Source of the DNA: Asticcacaulis sp. AC402
GTDB lineage: Bacteria; Pseudomonadota; Alphaproteobacteria; Caulobacterales; Caulobacteraceae
Assembly (NCBI RefSeq): GCF_000495835.1
Contig: NZ_AWGC01000012.1
Coordinates: forward strand, 62,001-126,000
Length of the DNA stretch: 64,000 nt
Direction of reading: 5' to 3'
The notes under the pieces were generated by a model. That model did no database searches and was not told the origin of the DNA. It was given only the letters and a program-made list of their open reading frames with translations. Positions 1 through 8,526 of the stretch are shown in pieces. Both the position numbers and the translations under genes were made by a program. Within the stretch, counting starts at the first letter, position 1; each line of letters starts with the position of its first letter.

Positions 1-60
1 TGGACACCACTCGCACGGGCGCTCCCGTTTTCGGAAAAATTGCGCGACAAAACAAAAGCT
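1..60. repeat. family-2 palindromic repeat, partial (window edge)
   Basis: Sequence resembling the family-2 repeat (CCGTTTTCGG, then TTGCGCGACAAAACAAAAGC) runs directly into repeat copy A. It is cut by the window edge. The same blocks occur near 6790-6860, 37884-38008 and 39807-39906. No coding evidence is seen. Confidence 0.5.
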
Positions 61-211
61 TATATCAAGCCTCATAAAGAATGACGCTTGATATTCGCAT
101 TTTTTCAGCTCAAGCGCCGCATGGCTCCTCGCAAAAGCTCGGGCGCCCCAGAAAGGTACGCTGGCGCGCTTGCCAACCCACGATGAGTCAAGGTCATCGT
201 GGATTGGTATT
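61..211 (+). repeat. family-1 dispersed element, copy A
   Basis: Short form of the family-1 element. It opens with a hairpin (TATCAAGCC ... GCTTGATA). The centre contains GCTCCTCGCAAAAGCTCGGG. It closes with a hairpin (CCAACCCACGATGA / TCATCGTGGATTGG) whose loop carries GAGTC. Short reading frames across it are treated as spurious, because every copy carries similar ones. Confidence 0.85.
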
Positions 212-212
212 G

Positions 213-250
213 GAGCGAGATGGCGATTCCACCTGAAGTCATCCCGCTCT
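213..250. repeat. short GAGCG...CGCTC palindrome (family 2-like)
   Basis: GAGCGAGATGGCGATTCC and a mirrored ATCCCGCTC form a small inverted repeat. It abuts copy A and overlaps the stop codon of the ExoD-like gene. It may act as a 3' end hairpin for that gene. The insert within copy B carries similar sequence. Confidence 0.5.
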
Positions 251-902
251 AAACAACCTTACCTAACAGGTTCAGAGCCTCGTCCCACAGCCATACCACG
301 GCTGCGAGAGCATATTTGCCGCCGAAATAGACCCAGGTGCCGGCGCCGACGGCGACCGGAATCGACAACAGCATGAACAGTCCGTCGCGTTGCAAAACTG
401 CCAGTCCGGTCAACACGACCGCGACGCCGGGAATGACATTGGCACCCGGCATCGGCAGGATCAGGATCAAGGCCATCACGAGGGTCTGGACGCCGGCATA
501 GACCATGGCCGGTCGACGCGTCATCATGCGCATCCGAGGCTTGGCCAGGACTTCGATCTTGCGCAGCACCGCTCCGCAGGCGTTCAGGGCACCCCGCAGA
601 TGCTCGCCCTTGAAGCTCCATCTTTTGACGAAAGCCGGCATCCAGAGCGACCTCGCGCCGAAAATCATCTGCAGCGCCGGGCCGATCAGCAACAGGCCGA
701 AAATGGTCGATATGCCTGGAATATTGGGAATGCAGATGGGCAGCGACAGGATCAGCAGGAGCAGGCCGACCGCCCGCCCTTCGAGCTGGCCCAGAAGCTC
801 GCCCACGGATATGCGATCGCCGTCCAGCCGCGCCGCCAGATCGCAAATGATCCTGGACGCCGGAACATCGTCCGAACGCATCATGTGTTCCGTGAATCCC
901 AT
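249..902 (-). CDS. ExoD family membrane protein
   Basis: 217-aa protein of the ExoD (exopolysaccharide synthesis) family, by overall pattern: a hydrophilic N-terminal segment, the conserved stretch LLLLILSLPICIPNIPGIST and several hydrophobic segments. ExoD proteins are inner-membrane proteins linked genetically to exopolysaccharide production and alkaline tolerance in rhizobia; the biochemical role is unknown. It is monocistronic, with its stop codon inside a small palindrome. The start is ATG at 902. mnmA lies divergently upstream. Confidence 0.85.
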   Translation of the reverse strand: MGFTEHMMRSDDVPASRIICDLAARLDGDRISVGELLGQLEGRAVGLLLLILSLPICIPNIPGISTIFGLLLIGPALQMIFGARSLWMPAFVKRWSFKGEHLRGALNACGAVLRKIEVLAKPRMRMMTRRPAMVYAGVQTLVMALILILPMPGANVIPGVAVVLTGLAVLQRDGLFMLLSIPVAVGAGTWVYFGGKYALAAVVWLWDEALNLLGKVV

Positions 903-1032
903 GCCGCCGCATCTCCCGTGAGATTCCCCTCATAGGGTAAATGGTGCAACGGTTCGACTGATTTTTTGATTGTGTTCCGTCCCGAGGCTCCAGCACTGGC
1001 AATTTGCCGCCACTTCCCTTATTTACACGGCC

Positions 1033-2223
1033 ATGAAGGCCTGCCCCATACCTCTGATCGAGTCCGCTGACCTGGATGCCGCCATCGCCGCGACGCGCGC
1101 AAGCGTCGGCCTTCCGGCCGGTGCGCGCGTGGTCGCTGCCATGTCCGGCGGGGTCGATTCGACCGTGGTTGCCGCCCTGCTCCATGTCGCTGGCTACGAA
1201 GTCATCGGCGTGACTCTGCAGCTCTACGACCATGGCGCGGCGCTGAAGAAGGCCGGTGCCTGCTGCGCCGGCCAGGACATCCACGACGCCCGCATGGCGG
1301 CCGAAAAGATCGGTATCGCCCATTATGTGCTGGACTACGAAAGCCGATTCCGCGAACAGGTTATAGAGGAATTCGCCGATTCCTACCTGCGCGGTGAAAC
1401 CCCGGTGCCCTGCATCCGCTGCAACCAGAGTGTCAAGTTCAACGACCTCCTGCAAGTCGCCCGCGACCTGGGCGCCGAGGCCATGGCGACCGGCCACTAT
1501 GTCGAGCGCAGCGACAAGGACGGCGTTGTGTCCCTGCGCCGCGCCAGCGACCAGAGCCGCGACCAGAGCTATTTCCTGTTCGCCACCACGCGCGACCAAC
1601 TCGACTATCTTCGCTTTCCGCTAGCCGGCATCCCCAAGCCCCAGGTCCGCGACATCGCCGTCCAGCTGGGGTTGAAGGTGGCGCAAAAGCCCGACAGTCA
1701 GGACATCTGTTTCGTGCCGGAAGGCAAGTACACCAACCTGATCGACCGCCTGCGGCCACAGGGACGCGAAAAAGGCGCCATCCGTCATATCGACGGCCGG
1801 GTGCTGGGCAGCCATGACGGCATTACCGGCTATACGATCGGCCAGCGCCGCGGGCTGAATGTCGCGGTGGGTGAGCCGCTGTTCGTGGTCAGGATCGATC
1901 CCGACGCCAAGGAAATCCTGGTTGGCCCGCGTGAGGCCCTGCTGACGCGCGCTCTGACCTTGAAGGAAACCAACTGGCTGGGCAGCGAGGCCGACTTTGC
2001 CGCCGCCGCCGGATTGCGCAAGCCGGTGCTGGCGCGGGTGCGTTCGACCCGCCCCCCGGTCGCGGCGCGCCTGGTCCAGAGCTTAGCCGGTATAGAGGTC
2101 GAGTTCGACGACGCTGAAGAAGGCGTCGCGCCGGGCCAGGCCTGCGTGCTGTACGACGCCGACGACTCGGGGCGGGTGCTGGGCGGCGGCTTTATCGCCA
2201 CCACGCGGGCAGCGACGATTTAG
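1033..2223 (+). CDS. mnmA: tRNA-specific 2-thiouridylase MnmA
   Basis: 396-aa enzyme that thiolates U34 of tRNA Lys, Glu and Gln in the cytoplasm. The N-terminal PP-loop motif SGGVDS is visible, as are the catalytic cysteine region PVPCIRCN and the second cysteine in [12 protein letters not shown], followed by the C-terminal beta-barrel domain ([10 protein letters not shown]). The ATG at 1033 is chosen over an upstream in-frame ATG at 970, because family members start close to this point and the upstream 21 residues look non-coding. A half palindrome of family 2 begins on its stop codon. Confidence 0.95.
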   Translation: MKACPIPLIESADLDAAIAATRASVGLPAGARVVAAMSGGVDSTVVAALLHVAGYEVIGVTLQLYDHGAALKKAGACCAGQDIHDARMAAEKIGIAHYVLDYESRFREQVIEEFADSYLRGETPVPCIRCNQSVKFNDLLQVARDLGAEAMATGHYVERSDKDGVVSLRRASDQSRDQSYFLFATTRDQLDYLRFPLAGIPKPQVRDIAVQLGLKVAQKPDSQDICFVPEGKYTNLIDRLRPQGREKGAIRHIDGRVLGSHDGITGYTIGQRRGLNVAVGEPLFVVRIDPDAKEILVGPREALLTRALTLKETNWLGSEADFAAAAGLRKPVLARVRSTRPPVAARLVQSLAGIEVEFDDAEEGVAPGQACVLYDADDSGRVLGGGFIATTRAATI

Positions 2224-2264
2224 AGCGGGATGAGTTTTGATTGCATCAAAACACATTCCGCGCT
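2223..2264. repeat. GAGCGGGATG...TTCCGCGCT palindrome after mnmA
   Basis: The GAGC(G)/GCGCTC type of ends enclose an inverted repeat (GTTTTGATTGCATCAAAAC). It matches the right half of the complete family-2 copy at 39807-39906. It starts on the mnmA stop codon and could act as an RNA 3' end hairpin, although no T-run follows. Confidence 0.65.
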
Positions 2265-2287
2265 GGCGCCTATTCCGCCACAGGCTC

Positions 2288-2767
2288 TCATGTGCGGTGG
2301 GACAACTGACCGATCGACAGCGCGCCGGAATTGACCTCGAGCGTGACATCACCGCGCTGCAGCACCGCCTGGCAGTGGGCGCAATGTACCACGGGCTGCA
2401 ATTCATGACCGCAGGTGTGGATCAGGTCGGTCGACGGCACCGCATCCCCGTAGACGTTGCGCTTGCCCCAATCCATCATGTGCACAATAATCGGCCACAA
2501 CTCATGGCCCTTGTCGGTGAGCAGATATTCATGCCGGCGCGGGCGGTCGCAATAGACTTGCATCTCGAAGACGCCATGCGCCACCAGGTGCTTTAGCCGG
2601 GCGGCCAGCACATTGCGCGCCATGCCCAGCGAGTCTTGCCACTGCTCGAATCGGGCGACGCCCCTGAATGCATCGCGAATAATCAACAGCGTCCACGGCT
2701 CGCCGACAATGTCGAGCGTGGCCGCAAGAGCGCAGTTTTGCTTGCTGTAGTCGGCGGAACGCCCCAT
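2288..2767 (-). CDS. HxlR family transcriptional regulator
   Basis: 159-aa winged-helix regulator of the HxlR type. It has an N-terminal cysteine (KQNCALAATLDIVGEPWTLL), the helix-turn-helix (FRGVARFEQWQDSLGMARNV...RLKHLVAHGVFE) and the wing (RRHEYLLTDKG). The C-terminal extension contains CGH...CAHC, which may form a small metal site; this is uncertain. It stands alone, convergent with mnmA, so its target is not indicated. Confidence 0.88.
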   Translation of the reverse strand: MGRSADYSKQNCALAATLDIVGEPWTLLIIRDAFRGVARFEQWQDSLGMARNVLAARLKHLVAHGVFEMQVYCDRPRRHEYLLTDKGHELWPIIVHMMDWGKRNVYGDAVPSTDLIHTCGHELQPVVHCAHCQAVLQRGDVTLEVNSGALSIGQLSHRT

Positions 2768-2923
2768 GGTCAGTCGGTACTCATTTACTTTTGTGTTTAT
2801 CTTGATCGAAGCTGTGCTCTGACGGCAGGCCTTGAACGCACGAGGGACTTCACTCCGTCGCTATGCCATAATAAGGTTATTGCGCGTTTCGGCTAGAAAA
2901 ATCTTCCGTCTTCGGAACAAAAA

Positions 2924-3412
2924 TCAGGACGTGAAAGCCAGCAGTCCGGCCAGGGCGCGTGCGGCCATGGCTTCGTCCGCGCGCACGAAATCCTGCTCGA
3001 AGGCGCCTTCGCGCCAATGGACCAGAACGCTGGCACCGCCTTGCAAACCCAAGATAAGGCTGTCGTGACGGGTAAGGATAGCGCCGGCGCAGTCGCTGGC
3101 ATAGTCTCCGCAGTCTCTGTCGAACGTGCCGGGGGCGACGACCTGGAGATTCGGGGCGGTATTGGCCTGGGAGTCCAGGCTGGTGACGCGGATATCAAGC
3201 GCACCGTTGAGACGGACGTGGACGGCGACGCGGCCTGAGTCCTCCGCGACCAGATACAGGTCGTCGACCTGACCGTTGCCATCGAAATCTGCGGCACGCA
3301 GTTGGGCTTCGTGGGCGGCATTTCGCGGGCTGAGGTCGGGCGTAAAGGTCGCCGCCTGAGCCGAACCTGCGGCCAATGCCAAAACACACACCGCTGCGAT
3401 GCTACGCACCAT
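2924..3412 (-). CDS. secreted hypothetical protein with EF-hand-like loop
   Basis: 162 aa. A clear signal peptide (MVRSIAAVCVLALAAGSAQA, likely cut after the last Ala) is followed by DFDGNGQVDD, which resembles a calcium-binding loop or VCBS/FG-GAP repeat. There is a cysteine pair (DCGDYASDC) that may be disulfide-bonded in the periplasm. I do not recognise a characterised family. It is monocistronic; the 240-bp gap on its upstream side shows no further gene. Confidence 0.65.
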   Translation of the reverse strand: MVRSIAAVCVLALAAGSAQAATFTPDLSPRNAAHEAQLRAADFDGNGQVDDLYLVAEDSGRVAVHVRLNGALDIRVTSLDSQANTAPNLQVVAPGTFDRDCGDYASDCAGAILTRHDSLILGLQGGASVLVHWREGAFEQDFVRADEAMAARALAGLLAFTS

Positions 3413-3655
3413 TCCGACACCTCACCTGTTGTACTTCCGGCGCCGAAATGTTCGTAAACGAGACATTAACGGCGTTCTCACCTGGTTCCCACGCAGGTTT
3501 GATGCCAGCCTTGCCACAGGTGAGGACGTGCGGCAATGAGAATCTGTTAACCATCTATACAGTTGATCGGATTGGAATTTCCATATTCGCCCCGGCCGGC
3601 GTCAGTCGACGGCGACCCCAAAAACAATCGGGACAGGTCGCCCCACTACTGCGCC

Positions 3656-4930
3656 CTACGGGACCAGCTTCACCGCGCCAATCAGGGCCGGCTCGGGTTC
3701 CGGCGTGATCGGATTGCCCTGGCTGTCGAGATTGTCCCACTGGCTGCGGGCGACAAATAGGAAGTAATCTCCGGTCACCAGGCCCTGCGTGGGTTGAGAC
3801 AGCTGCTTCGACCGCAAGATCGTTTCGACCGCCAAAATTTGCGACCAGTCCTCACTCATGCGCAGCCGGACGATGCGGTTGGGCTGGAAGCCGTTCTGAA
3901 TGGCAATGATGTCGCTGCCGTAGCGTGTGATGGCCGAAAAGCCCAGGGTCGAACCGCCTTCGGGCGGCAACAGGCGCACCAGGCTGCCCAGGGTCAGGTC
4001 AACTCGATACAGACCCGAGATAAAGTCGGCGACGATCAGCACAGTGGCGTCTTGGTTTTCCGTTAGCCCCGTGGGCGAGTCCATGTAGCCTTCGGGGATC
4101 AGCACCTCAAGCTCGCCCTGATAGGCGTTGAGCCGCAGGATTTCACCATGGCTGGTATCGGCGACATAGAGATCGTCGCGCCCCATCAAAAGGTGGCCGA
4201 ACCGGCGGTCGGTCCCGTGGGTAAAGCTCTGCAGGATCTGGCCGTTGGCGGGATCGACGAGGACCACCTTCGACGAAATATTTAGCTTGGGGTCATAGCC
4301 CTTGGTCTGGCGCGTCGCGGCGGTCGTCGCCCAAAGCCGGTTGTCGCGCAGGCCCAGCCCGTAGGCGGCTACGCCAGGACGAAACGTTACCACATCGCGA
4401 CTGCCGGCAGCGGTGAGGGCCGTCACCTTGCCGGTGTGGACGTGGCTGAGGAACATCTGTTCGCTGGCCGGCGCATAGGCCATGCTATCGGTCAGGCCAA
4501 ATCCCGGAAGAGTCGCGGTGACACGCATCTCACCGACAGGACTTTGGTTGCTGACCAACTGGTCTTCCATGTCAGCATCCCAGAGGGCGTTGAATTCCGG
4601 GTGGCGGGCCAAGTCCAGGACGTAGCCGCGCCCGAGGTAATCGACCATCGTCGCCCTCGCCTCGGCTTTGCGCTTCTGTTGCAGCGACACCTGGGTCTGC
4701 AGCAGCAGAATCGAGGGCGAGTCGGGCAGGATGGCGGCGGCACCGCCAAAGCGTCGGGCGGCACCGGCCAGGTCACCGGCCTCCAGCGCCCTCATGCCGG
4801 CGATACGATGGTCGCGGAACTGGCCCAGTTCGGAATTGGGATCGACATTCTGCGCTGCCGCGCCGTTAACCATGGCAGCCAGCCACAGGCCGGCCCCCAA
4901 TCCAAAAACCCTCCCCCAACGAACCTTCAT
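3656..4930 (-). CDS. exported TPR plus beta-propeller (NHL/SMP-30-like) protein
   Basis: 424 aa from ATG 4930, chosen because MKVRWGRVFGLGAGLWLAAM begins a normal signal peptide ending in AAAQ; an upstream ATG at 4954 would precede it with charged residues. Residues about 35-100 look like tetratricopeptide helices (RALEAGDLAGAARRFGGAA). The rest has repeated beta-propeller signatures (GKVTALTAAGSRDVVTF, GRDDLYVADTSHGEILRLN, SPTGLTENQDATVLIVAD). Likely a periplasmic binding or scaffold protein; no substrate can be named. Confidence 0.7.
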   Translation of the reverse strand: MKVRWGRVFGLGAGLWLAAMVNGAAAQNVDPNSELGQFRDHRIAGMRALEAGDLAGAARRFGGAAAILPDSPSILLLQTQVSLQQKRKAEARATMVDYLGRGYVLDLARHPEFNALWDADMEDQLVSNQSPVGEMRVTATLPGFGLTDSMAYAPASEQMFLSHVHTGKVTALTAAGSRDVVTFRPGVAAYGLGLRDNRLWATTAATRQTKGYDPKLNISSKVVLVDPANGQILQSFTHGTDRRFGHLLMGRDDLYVADTSHGEILRLNAYQGELEVLIPEGYMDSPTGLTENQDATVLIVADFISGLYRVDLTLGSLVRLLPPEGGSTLGFSAITRYGSDIIAIQNGFQPNRIVRLRMSEDWSQILAVETILRSKQLSQPTQGLVTGDYFLFVARSQWDNLDSQGNPITPEPEPALIGAVKLVP

Positions 4931-4946
4931 AATCTGCCCTCTCATC

Positions 4947-4997
4947 TTACGCACCCAGTCTTCTTACGCACCCAGTCTTCTTACGCACCCTGTCTTC
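4947..4997. repeat. three tandem 17-bp repeats over the lrp 3' end
   Basis: The unit TTACGCACCCAGTCTTC occurs at 4947-4963, 4964-4980 and, with one change, 4981-4997. The third unit encodes the last residues and stop codon of the Lrp gene. The array therefore looks like slippage duplication of a gene's terminal codons into the gap before the neighbouring gene. Confidence 0.9.
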
Positions 4998-5517
4998 CGC
5001 CGTCTCTGGCGATCAGCTTGGGCGTCTCCTTGCTCTCGCCGTGCATGGTCAGCCGGATGGGAACCGCTGTTGTCGAACGCACGGTGCGCATCACAATGCG
5101 CGACTCGACGCCCGACACAAGGTCCGAGGCCAGCAACTTGTCGCGAAGAAAATCGTCATAGGCATGCATGTCGCTGGTCATAACGCGCAGCACATAGTCT
5201 TCGTGGCCGGTGACAGTGGCACAGGCTACGACCTCTGGCCAGTTTGTAAGGCAGGCTTCGAAAGCTTCGAGATTGGTCCGCGACGGCAGGCTAAGCTTGA
5301 CCGAAACATAGACTTCGAACCCCAGGCCCAACTTGTCGGCGTCGAGCAGGGTGACGCGCTTCCTGATGACGCCCAGATCCTCCAGCCGCTTGATGCGGCG
5401 CCAGCATGGCGACGGCGACAGACCAACACGTTCGGCCAGGTCGGCTACGGAAAGAGAGGCGTCCTCCTGGATCAGGTCGAGAATACGCGCATCCAGTTCA
5501 TCAATCAGGTCAGACAA
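4981..5517 (-). CDS. Lrp/AsnC family transcriptional regulator
   Basis: 178-aa regulator with an N-terminal helix-turn-helix (LDARILDLIQEDASLSVADLAERVGLSPSPCWRRIKRLED) and a C-terminal RAM/AsnC ligand domain (FLRDKLLASDLVSGVESRIVMRTV). It probably senses an amino acid. The C-terminus runs about 15-20 residues beyond the usual Lrp end (KETPKLIARDGGRQGA), and the 17-bp tandem repeats start there. The 3656-4930 gene follows on the same strand after about 50 bp. Confidence 0.9.
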   Translation of the reverse strand: MSDLIDELDARILDLIQEDASLSVADLAERVGLSPSPCWRRIKRLEDLGVIRKRVTLLDADKLGLGFEVYVSVKLSLPSRTNLEAFEACLTNWPEVVACATVTGHEDYVLRVMTSDMHAYDDFLRDKLLASDLVSGVESRIVMRTVRSTTAVPIRLTMHGESKETPKLIARDGGRQGA

Positions 5518-5727
5518 AATTTACCCCAGCTACGCGATACACCAGCACCGATGACCACTATAGACCGCTTTTTTTGGAAATTTCTACCCCGTTAAGAAAA
5601 TTTGGCGCGACGTGATCTATCCGTTGCAACCGCGGTGCAAATTCGTGAGCATGAGGGCTTGAACCGTTGGGGCTTATTGGTTATACGCGGTCCCCTTCGC
5701 GCAGGCGTTACTGACGCAGCGACAGAC

Positions 5728-5804
5728 GGTTGGGTAGCTCAGATGGTTAGAGCGGTGGATTCATAACCCACAGGTCGGCGGTTCGATCCCGCCTCCAACC
5801 ACCA
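5728..5804 (+). tRNA. tRNA-Met (CAU), elongator type
   Basis: A 77-nt cloverleaf can be drawn. The acceptor GGTTGGG pairs with TCCAACC and is followed by ACCA. The D arm is GCTC...GAGC, the anticodon loop is TTCATAA with anticodon CAU, and the T arm is GGCGG-TTCGATC-CCGCC. The G1-C72 pair argues against the initiator. tRNA-Ile2 (lysidine-modified CAU) cannot be excluded by eye. CCA is encoded. One A-C mismatch closes the anticodon stem. Confidence 0.92.
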
Positions 5805-6073
5805 AACTTCTTATAATGTAATCAATTTCTTAACCCCGTAGGGCACGAGATTAGGCACTGTCCAGAGCGGTTTGAGCGGGCCTTTGGTTAGAAGACTGAC
5901 TTTCTCGGCTCTCCGCAATCTCCAGAGTGGGTATGGCAAACGCGACGTGCTGGGCCCGGAATTGGGCACTTGCTTTGCTCCCGGACTGTCAGGAATTCAC
6001 CATTGCCCAGAGCTTGGTTACACCAAGCGAAGGAACGCGCTCATTCTGGACGCAGACTTCGCGTCAACGCGTG

Positions 6074-6104
6074 AAAAAAGGCAGCCTTTGTGGCATCCGC
6101 TGCC
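6074..6104 (-). terminator. rho-independent terminator of the ArsR gene
   Basis: On the minus strand GGCAGC ... GCTGCC forms a stem followed by TTTTTT, 30 bp past the stop of the ArsR-type gene. The rest of the 5805-6133 gap holds no gene that I can support. Confidence 0.75.
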
Positions 6105-6133
6105 TGCTTACGGTTGAGTTAACCCTACCAGAC

Positions 6134-6502
6134 TCACTTGGCCTTGGCAACGCGCGCCGGGACTTCAGCGGCCGGATGAGACTTGAAAAAGTCGCGCAGG
6201 GACTGGGCCGCTTCGGGCTGGTTCTCGGTGCAATCTTCCAGCAAAAAACCCATCAATTCGGAAAAGTGTGAAAAATTAGCGCGGTAGATAATCGAGCGGC
6301 CGTCGCGGTAGGCAGAGAGCAGCCCCGCCCCCGTCAGAATGCTGAGGTGGGTCGATGCTGTATTGGCCGGAATCCCATTGCTCCCGGCGATTTTCCCCGC
6401 CGCCATGCCATCAGGACCAGCACGGACAATTGTGCGGAAAACGTTCAACCGCCCAGGGTGCGCCAGGGCAAAAAGGTTAACCACCGCGTCATCGCTCGTC
6501 AT
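6134..6502 (-). CDS. ArsR family winged-helix regulator
   Basis: 122 aa. An ArsR-type winged helix spans nearly the whole protein (LFALAHPGRLNVFRTIVRAG, NTASTHLSILTGAGLLSAYR, GRSIIYRANF). The classic ELCVC metal-sensing motif is absent and only one cysteine is seen, so arsenite sensing is not supported by sequence. The arsenate-reductase-like gene lies upstream on the same strand, separated by a terminator and a repeat. Confidence 0.88.
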   Translation of the reverse strand: MTSDDAVVNLFALAHPGRLNVFRTIVRAGPDGMAAGKIAGSNGIPANTASTHLSILTGAGLLSAYRDGRSIIYRANFSHFSELMGFLLEDCTENQPEAAQSLRDFFKSHPAAEVPARVAKAK

Positions 6503-6624
6503 AATTCTACCTAACAGGAACCGACCTCAAATCTTAATTTTTTACTATTACAAAACTGTGGAAACATAAAGGCGCCAGAAGAAATAACGTTGGTTCATCC
6601 CCATGTTAATCGATTGTTAAACCC

Positions 6625-6661
6625 AAAAAGAGCGTGACCCGCGGACCCGCGGAACACGCTC
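6625..6661 (-). terminator. rho-independent terminator, probably of the ArsC-like gene
   Basis: On the minus strand GAGCGTG ... CACGCTC encloses a CCGCGGGTCCGCGG core and is followed by TTTTTGGGT. The gene it would serve ends at 6972; repeat copy B occupies nearly all of the space between. Confidence 0.7.
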
Positions 6662-6697
6662 AGGTTTTGCCCTCACTTTATTGGGGTACGCAACACT

Positions 6698-6964
6698 TAT
6701 ACCAAGCCTCATAAAGAATGACGCTTGGCATTCGCATTTTTTCAGCTCAAGCGCCGGACTAGAGCAGGATGGCTTTAGGTAGAATCGCCATCTCTCTCTA
6801 GGTTTTTGTTTTGTCGCGCAATTTTCCCGAAAAGTGGCGTCCACTTTATCGGATTGCGCTATAGGCGTCCCCCATGGCTCCTCGCAGAAGCTCGGGCGCC
6901 CGAAGTACGTTCTCTGGCGCGCTTGCCAGTCCGCGATGAGTCAAGGTCATCGCGGGCTGGTATA
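6698..6964 (+). repeat. family-1 dispersed element, copy B, with nested insert
   Basis: The left hairpin (ATACCAAGCC...GCTTGG) and right hairpin (CCAGTCCGCGATGAGTC...CATCGCGGGCTGG) of family 1 are present. The central GGACTAGGCG motif seen in the uninterrupted long copies E, F and H is split by a roughly 100-bp family-2-like sequence. The copy lies between the stop codon of the ArsC-like gene (6972) and its probable terminator. Confidence 0.85.
6762..6860 (-). repeat. family-2 element nested in copy B
   Basis: It begins GAGCAGGATGG and ends CGGATTGCGCT, with the internal AGGTTTTTGTTTTGTCGCGC and AAGTGGCGTCCACTTT blocks that define family 2. Relative to GGACTAGGCG in copies E, F and H, the insertion point is at a TA dinucleotide that appears duplicated. 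Confidence 0.65.
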
Positions 6965-6971
6965 AATGAAG

Positions 6972-7496
6972 CTACGACGCCAGACGCAGATGGTTCTCAC
7001 CCATCCGTTCGAGGCGCAGGCCGATGCCTTCGCTTTCCAGAGCGGCGACTGAAAGATTGGCCAGGACATCAATGCGACCGGCCAGAACGTCGAAGACATC
7101 GGCATAGGCGGCGGCGATCGTCGCCGAAGACCCCATGACGTCGCACGGATCGGGCAGATGCCAGTCGACAATAACCGGGTTGTCCTTGAACTGAGGCGTA
7201 CGCGAGCTGCCCCGGCGGTCCGGGCTCAGGCGGATAACAAAATCGAAAGCCGGATCGTGCTTGCCCATAATGGCCGTGATCGGCTTCGTCGCCAGGCGTG
7301 AAGCGTTGTAATTGATCTTGTGCAGCAGGGCCAGCGCATAGGGACTGATGGCCGCCACGGGATTGTAACCCGCGGACCACGCCTCAAATCGCCCGGCACC
7401 CAACCGGTTCAGGAGCGCTTCGGCCAGGATCGATCGCGCGGAATTATGTGTACACAGAAACAGGACATTAAACGTCCGCAAGCCACTTGTCGTCAT
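6972..7496 (-). CDS. low-molecular-weight phosphatase / ArsC-type arsenate reductase
   Basis: 174 aa. The CX5R(S) loop CTHNSARS near residue 15 is the catalytic cysteine signature of the LMW-PTP/thioredoxin-type arsenate reductase fold. A late HLPDPCD supplies the expected Asp-Pro general acid. It could reduce arsenate or act on phosphotyrosine; the nearby ArsR-type gene favours the former only weakly. ATG 7496 is chosen over TTG 7502 because AAGGGG lies about 10 nt upstream of it. Confidence 0.82.
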   Translation of the reverse strand: MTTSGLRTFNVLFLCTHNSARSILAEALLNRLGAGRFEAWSAGYNPVAAISPYALALLHKINYNASRLATKPITAIMGKHDPAFDFVIRLSPDRRGSSRTPQFKDNPVIVDWHLPDPCDVMGSSATIAAAYADVFDVLAGRIDVLANLSVAALESEGIGLRLERMGENHLRLAS

Positions 7497-7631
7497 ATGC
7501 AACCACCCCTTGCCAGAAAAACTCTACAAGAACGAAGTTACCGATAAACTGTGAGGATCGCGTTGCGAAAGGCGGTTAATTTGACCTGAACGTCAAAATT
7601 TGTCCTGCGCCGCCTACCTGCCCGCGGGGGC

Positions 7632-7664
7632 AAAAAAGCCTGCCGCGAGAGGACGGCAGGCTTT
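7632..7664 (-). terminator. rho-independent terminator of ctrA
   Basis: AAGCCTGCCG pairs with CGGCAGGCTT, followed on the minus strand by a TTTTTT run, about 26 bp past the ctrA stop. It is the strongest terminator seen in the window. Confidence 0.88.
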
Positions 7665-7690
7665 GTTTCGATGCAGGTAGCCAGCGTGCC

Positions 7691-8392
7691 TTACGCGGCG
7701 ACGGTGCCCGACTGATCGTGCGGGTCGCGCAGCACGTAGCCGCGGCCCCAGACGGTTTCGATGTAGTGATTGCCGTCGGCAGCGACGGCCAGTTTCTTGC
7801 GCAGCTTGCAGATAAAGACGTCGATGATCTTCAGTTCCGGCTCGTCCATGCCGCCGTACAGATGGTTCAGGAACATTTCCTTGGTCAGGGTCGTGCCCTT
7901 GCGCAGGGACAACAGTTCCAGCATCTCGTATTCCTTGCCGGTCAGGTGCACGCGGTTGCCCGAGACTTCGACCGTCTTGGCGTCAAGGTTGACGACGATG
8001 TCGCCGGTGCGGATGATCGACTGAGCGTGCCCCTTGGAACGGCGAACAACCGCGTGAATGCGGGCGATCAGTTCATCCTTGTGGAAAGGCTTGGTCATAT
8101 AGTCATCGGCGCCGCCGCCGAGCGTTTTGACCTTGGTTTCGATCTCAGACGTGCCCGACAGGATCATGACCGGGGTATTGACCTTGCCCACGCGCAGTTG
8201 CCGCAGAACTTCGAGGCCCGACATGTCAGGCAGCGAAAGATCAAGCAAAATGAGATCGTAGTCGTAGATCTTGCCCAGATCGACGCCTTCTTCACCCAGG
8301 TCCGTCGTATAGACGTTAAAGCCTTCGGACTTAAGCATCAATTCGATGCTTTGCGCTGTGGCGCTATCGTCTTCAATCAGTAGTACGCGCAT
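7691..8392 (-). CDS. ctrA: cell cycle response regulator CtrA
   Basis: 233-aa OmpR-type response regulator, recognised as CtrA. The receiver has the acidic pocket EDD (residues 7-9) and phospho-acceptor D51 ([10 protein letters not shown]). The winged helix contains the CtrA-type stretch [19 protein letters not shown]. The C-terminus ends in Ala-Ala, the type of tail ClpXP recognises in Caulobacter CtrA. It controls flagellar, division and DNA-methylation genes and blocks replication initiation. The upstream region is rich in GANTC sites and TTAA motifs, consistent with CcrM- and CtrA-dependent control. It is monocistronic. Confidence 0.97.
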   Translation of the reverse strand: MRVLLIEDDSATAQSIELMLKSEGFNVYTTDLGEEGVDLGKIYDYDLILLDLSLPDMSGLEVLRQLRVGKVNTPVMILSGTSEIETKVKTLGGGADDYMTKPFHKDELIARIHAVVRRSKGHAQSIIRTGDIVVNLDAKTVEVSGNRVHLTGKEYEMLELLSLRKGTTLTKEMFLNHLYGGMDEPELKIIDVFICKLRKKLAVAADGNHYIETVWGRGYVLRDPHDQSGTVAA

Positions 8393-8476
8393 TTAAGCCC
8401 CTCCCGGCTTCGGTGGCAAAACAGGATTGCGGAGGCACATGCGTCCGCCCATAACGCATGCTAGACAGCAAATCCC

Positions 8477-8496
8477 TTAAGATTGGTTAAGCTTAA
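8477..8496 (-). promoter_or_regulatory. TTAA cluster upstream of ctrA (possible CtrA autoregulation)
   Basis: TTAA occurs at 8477, 8487 and 8493. The spacing is N6 rather than the canonical TTAA-N7-TTAA, so a full CtrA box is not proven. The position, 85-105 bp upstream of the ctrA start, suits autoregulation. Confidence 0.45.
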
Positions 8497-8526
8497 CAAT
8501 TCAAATTACGGCGTAGGGTGATTTGC

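Noticed and set aside
5872-6271. Frames between the tRNA and the ArsR gene
   Set aside because: No ribosome binding site or domain, and the region contains the ArsR terminator.
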